From positions 620,001-684,000 of the forward strand of contig NZ_JACHMY010000001.1 of the NCBI RefSeq assembly GCF_014205135.1: 64,000 nucleotides of DNA, given 5' to 3'. This DNA comes from Kribbella italica. Its GTDB lineage: Bacteria; Actinomycetota; Actinomycetes; Propionibacteriales; Kribbellaceae. The notes beneath the pieces are model-generated. The model had not been told where the DNA came from, ran no database searches, and was given only the letters and a program-made list of their open reading frames with translations. The position numbers and the translations under genes are program-made. Positions 31,659 to 52,159 of the stretch are shown here, piece by piece. Position 1 is the stretch's first letter. Each line of letters opens with the position of its first letter.

Positions 31659-34427
31659 TCAGGCGCCGGCGCCCTCCTGCTTCACGCCGGCGACCGCGGT
31701 CGGGTCGTCGATGCGGTACTTGCGGGCGGCCTCGGCGGCCACCTCGCGCTTGACGTCACCGCGCTTGGCCAGGATCTCCAGCGTGGCGACCACGATCGAC
31801 TCGGCGTCGACGTGGAAGTGCCGGCGCGCGGCCGCGCGGGTGTCGGCCAGGCCCCAGCCGTCGGTGCCGAGCGAGGTGTAGTCGTTCGGGACCCAGCGGG
31901 AGATCTGGTCCTGCACCGAGCGCATGAAGTCGCTGACGGCAACGACCGGGCCCTTGGTGTCCTTGAGCTGCTCGGTGACGAACGGAACCCGCTCGTCCTC
32001 GTCCGGGTGCAGCAGGTTGTGCTCCTCGGCCGCGATCGCGTCCCGGCGCAGCTCGTTCCACGAGGTCACCGACCAGACGTCGGCGGCCACCGAGTACTCC
32101 TCGGCGAGGATCTGCTGGGCCTTGCGGACCCACGGCAGCGCCACGCCGGAGCCGAGCAGCTGGACCCGCGGCGCGTCGGCCTCGGCCTGACCTTCGTTGA
32201 AGCGGTACATGCCCTTGAGCAGCGCCGCGACGTCGAGGTTCTCCGGCTCGGCCGGCTGCGCGACCGGCTCGTTGTAGACGGTCAGGTAGTAGAAGACGTC
32301 CTCGCCGTACGGCTTGTCCTTGTCCAGGCCGTAGCCGTACATCCGGCGCAGCCCGTCCTTGACGATGTGCGCGACCTCGTAGGCGAAACCGGGGTCGTAG
32401 TGCACGGCCGCCGGGTTCGTCGAGGCGAGCAGCGGGGAGTGCCCGTCCGCGTGCTGCAGGCCCTCGCCGGTCAGCGTCGTACGGCCTGCCGTCGCGCCGA
32501 CCAGGAAGCCGCGCCCGAGCTGGTCGCCGAGCGCCCAGAGCGAGTCGCCGGTGCGCTGGAACCCGAACATCGAGTAGAAGATGTAGAACGGGATCATCGG
32601 CTCGCCGTGCGTCGCGTACGCCGTCGCCGCCGCGATCATCGAGCCCATCGCGCCGGCCTCGCTGATGCCCTCGTGCAGCAGCTGGCCCTGGGCCGACTCC
32701 TTGTACGACAGCAGCAGCGCGCGGTCGACCGACTCGTAGGTCTGCCCGTGCGGCGAGTAGATCTTCGCCGTCGGGAACATCGAGTCCATACCGAACGTGC
32801 GGTACTCGTCCGGGGCGATCGGGACGATCCGGTCGCCGATCTCCGGGTCCTTCATCAGGTCGCGGAACAGCCGGACCAGCGCCATCGTGGTGGCCACCGG
32901 GGTCTTCTCGTTGCCCTTGCTGAGCGGCGCGTAGACCTTCTCGCCCGGCAGCTTCAGCGTCGTCTTCGGGGCCACCCGCCGCTCGGGCAGGAAGCCGCCG
33001 AGCTGACGCCGGCGCTCCATCATGTACTGGTACTCCGGCGAGTCCGTGCCGGGGTGGAAGTACGGCGGGTTGTAGGCGTCCTCGAGGTCCTTGTCCTCGA
33101 TCGGCAGGTAGAGCCGGTCGCGGAACAGCTTCAGGTCGTCCGAGGTCAGCTTCTTCATCTGGTGGGTCGCGTTGCGGCCCTCCAGCGCCTCGATCGTCCA
33201 GCCCTTGATGGTCTGGGCCAGGATGACGGTCGGCTGCCCGACGTGCTCCTTGGCGCTCTTGAACGCGGCGTACACCTTGCGGTAGTCGTGACCGCCGCGG
33301 GGCAGCTTGCGCAGGTCCTCGTCGGACAGGTTGCTGACCATCTGCCGCAGCCGCTGGTCGCCGCCGAAGAAGTTGTTGCGGATGTACTCGCCGGACTCGA
33401 CCGAGTAGGTCTGGAACTGGCCGTCCGGGGTGGTGTTCATCTTGTTCACCAGCGCGCCGTCGTGGTCCTGCGCGAGCAGCGCGTCCCACTCACGGCCCCA
33501 GATCACCTTGATGACGTTCCAGCCGGCGCCGCGGAAGAACGCCTCCAGCTCCTGGATGACCTTGCCGTTGCCGCGGACCGGTCCGTCCAGCTGCTGCAGG
33601 TTGCAGTTGATCACGAAGGTGAGGTTGTCGAGCTCCTCGCGGGCGGCCAGGCCGATCGCGCCGAGCGACTCCGGCTCACCCATCTCGCCGTCGCCCAGGA
33701 ACGTCCAGACGTGCTGGTCGCTGGTGTCCTTGATGCCGCGGTTGTGCAGGTACCGGTTGAACCGGGCCTGGTAGATCGAGTCCAGCGCCGCCAGACCCAT
33801 CGAGACCGTCGGGTACTCCCAGAAGTCCGGCATCAACCGCGGGTGCGGGTACGACGACAGGCCCTGGTGCGGACCGCGGGAGACCTCCTGGCGGAACCCG
33901 TCCAGCTGGTCGGCGCTGAGCCGGCCCTCGAGGAACGCGCGCGCGTAGATGCCCGGGGAGGCGTGCCCCTGGATGAAGATCTGGTCGCCACCGCCCGGAT
34001 CGTCCTTGCCGCGGAAGAAGTGGTTGAAACCGACCTCGTACAGGCTGGCCGCGGACTGGTAGGTGGCGATGTGGCCGCCGACCTCGAGGCCCTTGCGGTT
34101 GGCCTTGCTCACCATCACCGCGGCGTTCCACCGGATGAAGGCCCGGATCCGCCGCTCGATGTGCTCGTCACCGGGGAACCACGGCTCGCGCTCGGGCGGG
34201 ATCGAGTTGATGTAGTCGGTGCTCCGCAGCGCAGGTACGCCGACCTGCCGCTCCCGGGCCCGCTCGATCAGCTTGAGCATCAGGTAGCGCGCTCGCGCCT
34301 TGCCACGCTCGTCCAGCACGGCGTCGAGCGACTCGACCCACTCACGAGTTTCGTCGGGGTCGATGTCGGGGAGCTGGGTCGGCATCCCCTCGGTGATGAT
34401 GGCTGGTGGTTCGTGTCCGGAAGCCAC
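31659..34427 (-). CDS. aceE: Pyruvate dehydrogenase E1 component, homodimeric
   Basis: The 922-residue enzyme decarboxylates pyruvate with thiamine diphosphate and passes the acetyl group to the lipoyl E2, which is not encoded nearby. It starts at GTG 34427. The ThDP motif runs from [13 protein letters not shown] to [13 protein letters not shown] (about residues 243-275). Other E1 landmarks are the [18 protein letters not shown] segment and [14 protein letters not shown]. The long single-chain form is the normal actinobacterial type. It is a single-gene unit with a terminator behind it, divergent from the DUF3052 gene over a 274-nt promoter region. Confidence 0.96.
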   Translation of the reverse strand: MASGHEPPAIITEGMPTQLPDIDPDETREWVESLDAVLDERGKARARYLMLKLIERARERQVGVPALRSTDYINSIPPEREPWFPGDEHIERRIRAFIRWNAAVMVSKANRKGLEVGGHIATYQSAASLYEVGFNHFFRGKDDPGGGDQIFIQGHASPGIYARAFLEGRLSADQLDGFRQEVSRGPHQGLSSYPHPRLMPDFWEYPTVSMGLAALDSIYQARFNRYLHNRGIKDTSDQHVWTFLGDGEMGEPESLGAIGLAAREELDNLTFVINCNLQQLDGPVRGNGKVIQELEAFFRGAGWNVIKVIWGREWDALLAQDHDGALVNKMNTTPDGQFQTYSVESGEYIRNNFFGGDQRLRQMVSNLSDEDLRKLPRGGHDYRKVYAAFKSAKEHVGQPTVILAQTIKGWTIEALEGRNATHQMKKLTSDDLKLFRDRLYLPIEDKDLEDAYNPPYFHPGTDSPEYQYMMERRRQLGGFLPERRVAPKTTLKLPGEKVYAPLSKGNEKTPVATTMALVRLFRDLMKDPEIGDRIVPIAPDEYRTFGMDSMFPTAKIYSPHGQTYESVDRALLLSYKESAQGQLLHEGISEAGAMGSMIAAATAYATHGEPMIPFYIFYSMFGFQRTGDSLWALGDQLGRGFLVGATAGRTTLTGEGLQHADGHSPLLASTNPAAVHYDPGFAYEVAHIVKDGLRRMYGYGLDKDKPYGEDVFYYLTVYNEPVAQPAEPENLDVAALLKGMYRFNEGQAEADAPRVQLLGSGVALPWVRKAQQILAEEYSVAADVWSVTSWNELRRDAIAAEEHNLLHPDEDERVPFVTEQLKDTKGPVVAVSDFMRSVQDQISRWVPNDYTSLGTDGWGLADTRAAARRHFHVDAESIVVATLEILAKRGDVKREVAAEAARKYRIDDPTAVAGVKQEGAGA

Positions 34428-34701
34428 GGTGTCCTGCCGTTCTGTCTAGTCGATCCTGCCAAGCACTAGTCGGTACTCCTAGCAATCCTGTCACCTGTTC
34501 GGAATGCGTTCTACTTCGCGTCCCTTCCCGGGCGAGATCCGGGCTCCCGGCGGCGGTGGGAGCGGACACGCCACCGCCGCGGCACGCGGATACCGGACAC
34601 GTCACGGAACCCTCGTGCATACTTGCGCGACGCGGTAGGCCACGATGGACTACTGCTACTGACGCCTACCCCCGGTCCCCGGGGACGACGGAGGAGGACA
34701 C

Positions 34702-35148
34702 GTGAGCGCGACCGCGGACCACGCGGACGGCAAGAGCGGCGAGCCGAACATGGCGAGCCGGCTCGGCCTGGAGAGCGGCTGGGTCGTCCAGGAGCTCGGC
34801 TACGACGAGGACTGCGACGACGCCCTGCGCGACGCCATCCAGGAAACGACCGGCGAGGAATTCGTCGGCGAGGACACCGATGACGTCGTGGACGTCGTGC
34901 TGCTCTGGTTCCGGGACGGTGACGGCGACCTGGTCGACGCGCTGTTCGACGTCCTGACCGACCTGAAGGCCGGCGGCGTGGTGTGGCTGATGACGCCGAA
35001 GGTCGGCCGGGACGGCTACGTCGACGCCGCCGACGTCGCCGAGGCAGCACCGACCGCCGGACTGTCCACGACCAGCAGCCTGACGGTGACCGCTGACTGG
35101 TCCGCCACCAAACTGGTGATGCCGAAGTCGCCGCGAGTCAAGAAGTGA
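34702..35148 (+). CDS. DUF3052 family protein
   Basis: The 148-residue protein begins at GTG 34702 behind GGAGGAGG. The family core is visible: MASRLGLESGWVVQELGYDEDCDDALRDAI, then DDVVDVVLLWFRDGDGDLVDALFDVLTDLKAGGVVWLMTPK, and the C-terminal WSATKLVMPK. DUF3052 is nearly universal in actinobacteria and commonly adjacent to aceE, as here. Its function is not established. The stop overlaps the following peroxiredoxin start (GTGA), so the two are co-translated. Confidence 0.93.
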   Translation: MSATADHADGKSGEPNMASRLGLESGWVVQELGYDEDCDDALRDAIQETTGEEFVGEDTDDVVDVVLLWFRDGDGDLVDALFDVLTDLKAGGVVWLMTPKVGRDGYVDAADVAEAAPTAGLSTTSSLTVTADWSATKLVMPKSPRVKK

Positions 35149-35624
35149 GCCCCGCTGCCGCCCTCCTGGTCGGCAGCGCGGCACCGGACTTCACCGCACG
35201 CACGCAGCACGGCGAGCCGTTCCGCCTCAGCTCCCTCCGGGGCGGGCGGCCGGTGGTCGTGGTGTTCTACCCGTACGCCTTCAGCCGGGTCTGCACGAGC
35301 GAGCTGGAGGCGCTGCGGGACCGGCCCGACCTGCTCGGCGCGGCGGATTTCGTCGGGGTCTCCTGCGACCCGATGTTCACGTTGCGCGCGTACGCCGAGT
35401 CCGCGCGGCTGGAGTTCGCTCTGCTGAGCGACTTCTGGCCGCACGGGGCGATCGCTTCGTCGTACGGGGTGTTCGACTCCGCGCGGGGTTGTGCGCTGCG
35501 CGGGACGTTCGTGATCGATGCCGCGGGGGTCGTGCGGTGGTCGGTCGTGAACGACGTACCGGACGCGCGGGACCCCGACGACTACGCCGCGGCGCTGGCG
35601 GAACTGGTCCCCGGACTCGGGTAA
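35145..35624 (+). CDS. Peroxiredoxin, AhpE/BCP-like
   Basis: The 159-residue peroxiredoxin starts at GTG 35145, overlapping the DUF3052 stop. The peroxidatic Cys is C50 in FYPYAFSRVCTSEL, with the upstream Pro/Thr-loop pattern of the family (usual Thr replaced by Ser). A conserved Arg is expected in RWSVVNDVPDARD. Only one other Cys pair (SCDPMF; RGCALRG) is seen, so resolution may use a thiol partner, as for AhpE. DUF3052-AhpE-like pairing next to aceE is a usual actinobacterial arrangement. Confidence 0.92.
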   Translation: MSPAAALLVGSAAPDFTARTQHGEPFRLSSLRGGRPVVVVFYPYAFSRVCTSELEALRDRPDLLGAADFVGVSCDPMFTLRAYAESARLEFALLSDFWPHGAIASSYGVFDSARGCALRGTFVIDAAGVVRWSVVNDVPDARDPDDYAAALAELVPGLG

Positions 35625-35638
35625 AGTACGTCGCTCCC

Positions 35639-35710
35639 GGGTGCTTAGCTCAGCGGTAGAGCGCTTCCCTTACAAGGAAGATGTCGGGGGTTCGATCCCC
35701 TCAGCACCCA
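35639..35710 (+). tRNA. tRNA-Val (anticodon TAC)
   Basis: A complete cloverleaf is visible: acceptor GGGTGCT/AGCACCC with discriminator A, D stem GCTC/GAGC, anticodon stem CTTCC/GGAAG around the loop CTTACAA (anticodon TAC), and a T arm GGGGG-TTCGATC-CCCTC. CCA is not encoded. It starts 14 nt after the peroxiredoxin stop. Confidence 0.97.
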
Positions 35711-36096
35711 CCCCTCTCCTGATGGTCCTCGCCCGGCCGCCTGCTCGCCGTGGCGTTCCACCTGGCGGGATCCCGCCAGGTGCCCGTCGGCCCGTATCCG
35801 ATCGGCCCGACGCTCGTTGTCTTCTCTGTCAGCGGTCGGCGGATTTCTTAACCTTCGGCTGCCGGGAACGGACTCCTCCAGCCCACCCACCGGCTGGTAG
35901 GGTTCACGGCTGTCGGTCGGCACGATGAGGCACCGCCGCCCGGCCGTTTACGGGGCCTGTTCTGTCGGTGAGAGCGAGACGGGTCTGCCCTGAGCCCGGC
36001 TCCGTCCAGTTGGGGAGGCGCGTGTCCGTGGGTCGCCGACTTGGCGCCGCTGAGGTCCACAGCCGTACCCAGCCTGCACCCCGCTCACCCCACCCG
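35711..36096. other. Intergenic region between tRNA-Val and the giant synthase gene
   Basis: About 390 nt precede the small upstream frame at 36097. The one clear element is a 24-nt perfect palindrome at 35759-35782 (described separately). Frames in the rest are short and show no family resemblance. Confidence 0.5.
35759..35782. terminator. 24-nt perfect palindrome downstream of tRNA-Val
   Basis: Two 12-nt arms (CACCTGGCGGGA and its complement) meet at a GATC centre, about 50 nt after the tRNA. It is a plausible terminator for the tRNA transcript. Confidence 0.55.
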
Positions 36097-36212
36097 GTGA
36101 CCGCTTTCCCTGACCTGCACCCGACCGCCTGCGTTCGGCAGGCGTACGTCGTACTGGATGGTTTCGATCGGCCTGCCGCGGAGCAGGCTGAGCTGGTGGT
36201 GGCTACGGCGTG

Positions 36213-36216
<4 letters not shown>
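36097..36216 (+). CDS. Possible 39-residue leader peptide translationally coupled to the giant synthase
   Basis: A GTG at 36097 opens a short frame (VTAFPDLHPTACVRQAYVVL...) that ends ELVVATAW. Its TGA (36214-36216) overlaps the GTG at 36213 as GTGA, the usual sign of coupled translation. The residue composition is protein-like rather than the Arg/Pro-rich type seen in shadow frames. No Shine-Dalgarno sequence is obvious. A small hairpin (GCCTGC/GCAGGC, 36127-36143) lies inside it. This is a proposal with low certainty. Confidence 0.3.
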
Positions 36217-48056
<11,840 letters not shown>

Positions 48057-48070
48057 CGGGGAACACCAAA

Positions 48071-48096
48071 GCCCGCCCGGTGACCACCGGGCGGGC
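48071..48096 (+). terminator. Hairpin after the giant synthase gene
   Basis: GCCCGCCCGGTG and its exact complement form a stem 15 nt after the stop at 48056, with the central GGTGACCACC opening as the loop. No T tract. It is the first of two structures between the convergent genes. Confidence 0.7.
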
Positions 48097-48106
48097 GCAT
48101 CCGGGT

Positions 48107-48189
48107 TGGTTCTGCACCGTGGACGGGGGTGTGAGTCCCGGTGACAGCCCTCCCGCAGTCACCGGCCCACCGTCCGCGGTGCAGAACCC
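48107..48189. other. Large nested inverted repeat between convergent genes
   Basis: Outer arms 48107-48126 and 48170-48189 pair at 18 of 20 positions (TGGTTCTGCACCGTGGACGG on the left). An inner perfect stem CCGGTGAC/GTCACCGG lies at 48138-48145 and 48158-48165. The whole can fold as a branched hairpin or cruciform, or act as a bidirectional terminator. Confidence 0.7.
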
Positions 48190-48199
48190 GCGACGATCC

Positions 48200-48742
48200 T
48201 CATCCCTCCTGAGGATCGATCGCACTCACCGCCCGGCGGCGCAGCAGCGCGTAGGCGCTGATGACGCAGATGAGCAGCGAGTAGACGGCCCAGACGGATC
48301 CGACGTTGCCGAGCTCGTTCCCGTTCCCCCGGGATCCGATCGCGACGACGGCGGTGACCGCGACCAGCGCGATCAATGGGCCGGTCCAGCCCAGCACGCC
48401 CATCCGTACCGGCTGCTCGGACGCGGACGGGTCGTCCGGGTCGAGCGCGGCGGAGACGGCGCGTCCCCGGAGGGACTCGTGCAGGGCCGCGACGCCGCAC
48501 GCGGCGGCGACGTTCAGGAGCAGCAGGCGGTCGGCGACCTCGGCGACCGGTACGCCGGCGACGGTGCCGTAGACCACGGCGTACACGTCGACGGGAACCG
48601 TCGCGGCGGCGGCGCCGAACACGACCAGCTGGAACAGCCGCGGACGGCGGACCGAAGCCCGCAGGCGGCCGTCCGCGCTGGTGGTGACGACCACCAGCGC
48701 GGTGAAGAAGAGTGCGAAGACGACGAGTACTGCGACGTCCAT
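48200..48742 (-). CDS. Multi-pass membrane protein of unknown function
   Basis: The 180-residue protein starts at ATG 48742 with AGGGGA and CAGGT upstream. Four to five hydrophobic segments are seen: VAVLVVFALFFTALVVVTTS, LFQLVVFGAAAATVPVDVYAVVYG, DRLLLLNVAAACGVAALHESL, LGWTGPLIALVAVTAVVAIGS, and VWAVYSLLICVISAYALLRR. No family can be named from motifs. It is convergent with the giant synthase gene; nothing links the two functionally. Confidence 0.72.
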   Translation of the reverse strand: MDVAVLVVFALFFTALVVVTTSADGRLRASVRRPRLFQLVVFGAAAATVPVDVYAVVYGTVAGVPVAEVADRLLLLNVAAACGVAALHESLRGRAVSAALDPDDPSASEQPVRMGVLGWTGPLIALVAVTAVVAIGSRGNGNELGNVGSVWAVYSLLICVISAYALLRRRAVSAIDPQEG

Positions 48743-49130
48743 CAAGACCTGTTCCCCTGGTCGAGCGTTGCCCCGGACAACGCTGGTGGACGTGCGTACG
48801 CAACCTGTCGAGCCCGCGTGCGCGGCGGAGAGTCGCCTCTCCGCCGCACTCGCAAGCGGTCAATCCCTGGCATGCAGGCCCCCCTGATTGCCCTTGGATG
48901 ACGTGCCCCCACCCCATCCATCCGTTGCATCGCGTGGACAGGGGTCGCCGTTACAGACTTTTCGGCATTGGGTAAAAATTGCGCAAATTTGCGCGGGAGA
49001 TCCCTTTCCGCGCGGCATCACTGTGTGTAAGGCCTGCGGCCACGGTCACGCGCGGTTCCGTCGGACTGTCGGACAGAATTCAATGACCCAGGTACGGCGA
49101 AACGGCCGCGCCCGCGTCAGCCAGGTCGGC
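48743..49130. other. Intergenic region with AT-rich core
   Basis: About 390 nt lie between the membrane protein start and the ROK kinase stop, both minus-strand genes. The stretch 48960-48995 (GGGTAAAAATTGCGCAAATT) is the most AT-rich part of its neighbourhood and contains the palindrome listed separately. No gene is seen. Confidence 0.5.
48981..48994. promoter_or_regulatory. Perfect 14-nt palindrome GCGCAAATTTGCGC
   Basis: The palindrome sits in the AT-rich core about 240 nt upstream of the membrane protein gene. Its geometry fits a dimeric regulator's site; no regulator gene is adjacent. Confidence 0.4.
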
Positions 49131-50045
49131 TCAGGTCGTCGCCCAGGCGAGCCGCGCCGCGCCGAGCAGGCCGGCGTTCGCGAGCTGCGCGGGCTCGACG
49201 GTCAGCTCGGTCACGAACGGCAGCTGAGCCAGCCGCTTCACCCACCGGCTCACCGGGTCGAACAGCACCGGCCCCGCCTTCGCCACACCCCCGCCGATGA
49301 CCACGGTCGTGAGGTCGACCGTGACCGCGGTCGCAACGATGCCTGCGGCAAGCGCCTGGGCGCCGTCGTCGAACACCGCGAGCGCGATCTCGTCCCCGGC
49401 CGCGGCGTCGGCCGACAGCACGGCCGCGTCCACTCGCTCACCCGCACGCCACCCACGCCGCTGAGCGCGAGCGACCATCCGGGGACCGCTCGCGTACGTC
49501 TCGACGCACCCGTACGAACCGCAGGCGCATGCCTCGCCGTCCAGGTCGACCACCATGTGCCCGAGGTGCGCGGCGTTGCCGGACTGGCCGAGCAGCGGCT
49601 TCCCGTCGACGACGATCCCGGCGCCGACGCCGGTCGAGACCACGATGCCGAGCAACGTGTCGACCGCGCGCCCCGCGCCGGTCCAGGACTCACCGAGCGC
49701 GAAGCAGTGCCCGTCGACGCCGAGCTCGACCGGTACGTCGCCGACCAGCGCGCGGACCCGGTCGACGAGGGGGAAGTTGCGCCAGCCGGTGATGTTCACC
49801 GGGGAGACCAGTCCGTGGGTGAGGTCGAGCGGACCCGCCGAACCGATCCCGACCGCGATCGGCGTCGTACCGCCGACGACCCGTCCAACGAGCTCCGCGA
49901 GGGCGTCGAAGACCTGGTCGGCGTTGCCGGGCGGAGTGAGGATCCGGTCCTCGGTGAGGATCGTCCCGTCGGCGGCCACCAGGGCGGCGGCCATCTTGGT
50001 GCCGCCGATGTCGATGCCGAGAACGGTCGCTGAGTCAGCGCTCAT
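49131..50045 (-). CDS. ROK family sugar kinase (glucokinase-like)
   Basis: The 304-residue kinase starts at ATG 50045 (MSADSATVLGIDIGGTKMAAALV). The ATP-binding phosphate-1 motif is GIDIGGTK. The sugar-binding and zinc region is GHMVVDLDGEACACGSYGCVETYASG, with the CxCGxxGCxE ligands of catalytic ROK kinases intact. There is no N-terminal helix-turn-helix, so it is an enzyme, not a repressor. It probably phosphorylates glucose or a related hexose freed by the glycosidases encoded nearby. It is a single gene; the frame runs back to 50123 with only a TTG. Confidence 0.9.
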   Translation of the reverse strand: MSADSATVLGIDIGGTKMAAALVAADGTILTEDRILTPPGNADQVFDALAELVGRVVGGTTPIAVGIGSAGPLDLTHGLVSPVNITGWRNFPLVDRVRALVGDVPVELGVDGHCFALGESWTGAGRAVDTLLGIVVSTGVGAGIVVDGKPLLGQSGNAAHLGHMVVDLDGEACACGSYGCVETYASGPRMVARAQRRGWRAGERVDAAVLSADAAAGDEIALAVFDDGAQALAAGIVATAVTVDLTTVVIGGGVAKAGPVLFDPVSRWVKRLAQLPFVTELTVEPAQLANAGLLGAARLAWATT

Positions 50046-50240
50046 GGGCGGGTGATCTGCACTGTCACGGTGATCGGGCTCCGGTCGGGTGGCGGTCAGG
50101 TCGAGAGACAACGTTATCCGCAAGTAGCTGATACAGCGAGAGGTAACCAGTGCTAATCACGCACCACCACGCCACAGCGTGCGCGAATTGGTCCACCAGG
50201 TGCACCGACGGTCACTGACAACGATGGCCTTTGAAAGGAC
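50046..50240. other. Intergenic region between ROK kinase start and phosphatase terminator
   Basis: This stretch is the upstream region of the ROK kinase. It contains no gene; short A/T-containing motifs at 50110-50160 may hold its promoter but no clear -10/-35 pair stands out. Confidence 0.4.
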
Positions 50241-50246
50241 AAAAAA

Positions 50247-50285
50247 GCTCCCGCCGTCTCGCCCTGCGGGCGAGACGGCGGGAGC
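50247..50285 (-). terminator. Rho-independent terminator of the PhoD-type phosphatase gene
   Basis: A perfect 18-bp stem (GCTCCCGCCGTCTCGCCC and its complement) with a TGC loop is followed, on the minus strand, by six T residues (AAAAAA at 50241-50246 on the plus strand). It is the best rho-independent terminator in the window. It lies about 140 nt past the phosphatase stop; the G/C-rich stretch 50286-50423 between them shows no gene. Confidence 0.9.
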
Positions 50286-50423
50286 GGAGGGAAGGCGCGG
50301 TCGCCCGGGCCGAGCCCGCTGCGCGGGCCGGTGGTGCGGAGCCGCGGGCCCGCGGAGCGGGAGTGCGTCGGCGACGCGACAGCGGGCGGCGAGGCGGAAG
50401 CGGCCGGCGGTCGGCCGCGGTGG

Positions 50424-51998
50424 TCAGGTCAGCTCTAGCCCCGGGCGGCCGGCTTCTACGGTGAAGCTGGCTCGGGTGGAGACCGGAGCTCCCGGCGTAC
50501 TGACGTACGGGACGACCTTGAAGTCGGCCTGCAGGGTGTCGCGGGTGATGCGGGTCTTGACGTAGCCGCGCTGGTTGTTGAGCAGCTTGATGTGCGGGTT
50601 CTCGTCGAGCTGCAGCTGACCGCCGGCGGGGAAGTCCTGGCCGTCGCCGCCGGAGGTGATCGAGGTGGTGACCAGCTCGACGCCGACGGTGCGCGACGAC
50701 GGGTCGCGGAAGTCGGCCTTCAGATCGTTCGCGTAGTGCTTGTGGACGTCACCGGTCAAGACGACGGGGTTGGTGACGTGCCGCTGCCGGAAGCCGTCGA
50801 GGATGCGCTGTCGCGACGCGACGTACCCATCCCAGGCGTCCATGCTGTAGCTCACCGCGGGCCCGGCGGTGAAGTCGCGCGCACCGAAGAACACCTGCTG
50901 CCCGATCACGTCCCACGTCGACGACGACCGGCCGAGCCCGTCCAGCAGCCACTTCTCCTGCGCCGGTCCGGTGATCGAGCGCGCCGGGTCGAGTGCCGCC
51001 GGGCAGTCCGACGTCGTGTCGTTGCAGGCCTGGTCGCTGCGGTACTGCCGGGTGTCGAGCATGTGGAACGACGCCAGCCGGCCCCACTGGATCCGCCGGT
51101 AGATCTGCATGTCGATCCCGCGCGGGATCGAGCTGCGCCGCAGCGGCATCATCTCGTAGTACGCCCGGTACGCCGCCGCGCGCCGCTCCAGGAACCCGGC
51201 CTGCCCGGCCGGCGACGGGATCTCGTCGGCGTAGTTGTTCTCCAGTTCGTGGTCGTCCCAGACCACGGCCCACGGCGCGACCGCGTGCGCGGCCTGCAGG
51301 TCCGGGTCGGTCCGGTACTGCGCGTGCCGGACCCGGTAGTCGGCCAGCGTCCAGATCTCCTTGGCCGGCGAGTGGGCGCGCGCGCCGGTGCCGCCCGCGC
51401 CCTCGTAGATGTAGTCGCCGAGGTGCAGCACCAGCGACGGGTGATCCTCGGCCAGCCGCCGGTACGCCGTGAAGTAGCCGCCCGAGTAGTTCGAGCAGGA
51501 GACGAAGGCCATGTCGAGCGGGCTCCCGTAAGTCCCCGGCAGCGGCGTCGTCAGCGTGCGGCCGATCTCCGAGACGTGGCGCTCGCAGCGGAAGCGGTAG
51601 TAGTACTCGCGGCCGGGCAGCAGGCCGCGGACCTCGACGTGGACGGCGTGCGCCGACTCCGGCGTGGCCGAAACAACGCCGGACCGTACGACGCGACGCA
51701 TGGCGGGATCGAGCGCGACCTGCCACTGCACGTGGTACCGGCGGCTCGGCATCCCGCCCATGCCGTCGGCGGCGAGCGGGTCGAGCGCGAGGCGGGTCCA
51801 CAGGATGACGCTCTGGTAGTCCGGGTCGCCCGAGGCGATGCCGAGGGTGAACGGGTCCGGCAGCGGCTGGTGCGAGCCGGCGGCCTCGACCGGCATCGGC
51901 GAGCCGGACGCGGGCAGCGATCCGGCCGCGGCGACAGCGGTGGCGCCGGCCGCGGTGGCCACCAGCAACGTGCGACGAGTGATCGGTGTGACGGGCAT
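50424..51998 (-). CDS. phoD: Alkaline phosphatase D family protein, Tat-exported
   Basis: The 524-residue enzyme starts at ATG 51998 (MPVTPITRRTLLVATAAGATAVAAAG), a twin-arginine signal with a TRRTLL core; GGAGC lies upstream. A PhoD N-terminal domain (PDPFTLGIASGDPDYQSVILWTRL) precedes the calcineurin-like catalytic core: FVSCSNYSGGYFTAYRRLAEDHPSLVLHLGDYIYE, VWDDHELENNY and VVLTGDVHKHYAND carry the metal ligands. Such enzymes release phosphate from diesters and monoesters outside the cell, often including teichoic acids. It is divergent from the GH3 gene. No PhoB box is evident in the 161-nt gap. Confidence 0.93.
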   Translation of the reverse strand: MPVTPITRRTLLVATAAGATAVAAAGSLPASGSPMPVEAAGSHQPLPDPFTLGIASGDPDYQSVILWTRLALDPLAADGMGGMPSRRYHVQWQVALDPAMRRVVRSGVVSATPESAHAVHVEVRGLLPGREYYYRFRCERHVSEIGRTLTTPLPGTYGSPLDMAFVSCSNYSGGYFTAYRRLAEDHPSLVLHLGDYIYEGAGGTGARAHSPAKEIWTLADYRVRHAQYRTDPDLQAAHAVAPWAVVWDDHELENNYADEIPSPAGQAGFLERRAAAYRAYYEMMPLRRSSIPRGIDMQIYRRIQWGRLASFHMLDTRQYRSDQACNDTTSDCPAALDPARSITGPAQEKWLLDGLGRSSSTWDVIGQQVFFGARDFTAGPAVSYSMDAWDGYVASRQRILDGFRQRHVTNPVVLTGDVHKHYANDLKADFRDPSSRTVGVELVTTSITSGGDGQDFPAGGQLQLDENPHIKLLNNQRGYVKTRITRDTLQADFKVVPYVSTPGAPVSTRASFTVEAGRPGLELT

Positions 51999-52159
51999 GG
52001 CGGAGCTCCGTAACTGATCGGGGGGATGGAATCCCATCCACCCTTGTGTGCTGCTCCGAACCTCAGATGACGCTGGGAGGTGACCTTGGTGAACTCACTG
52101 GGCGTGAGACATCTCCGGGTCCATTGGCATCGGATGGTCCGGCGCGAGAGGGTGACGCT

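Noticed and set aside
31554-34469. A 971-codon plus-strand frame opposite aceE
   Set aside because: It is a high-GC antisense shadow of the unmistakable pyruvate dehydrogenase E1 gene.
35968-36096. Longer version of the upstream small frame starting at 35968
   Set aside because: The first 43 codons are Arg/Ser/Pro-rich and look like non-coding high-GC sequence. Only the part from 36097 is worth considering.
48100-48190. Cobalamin-riboswitch-like core (GGTGTGAGTCC...CCCGCAGTC)
   Set aside because: Part of the core resembles a B12 riboswitch, but no B12 box is present. The region lies between convergent genes with no cobalamin gene downstream, and the inverted-repeat explanation is simpler.
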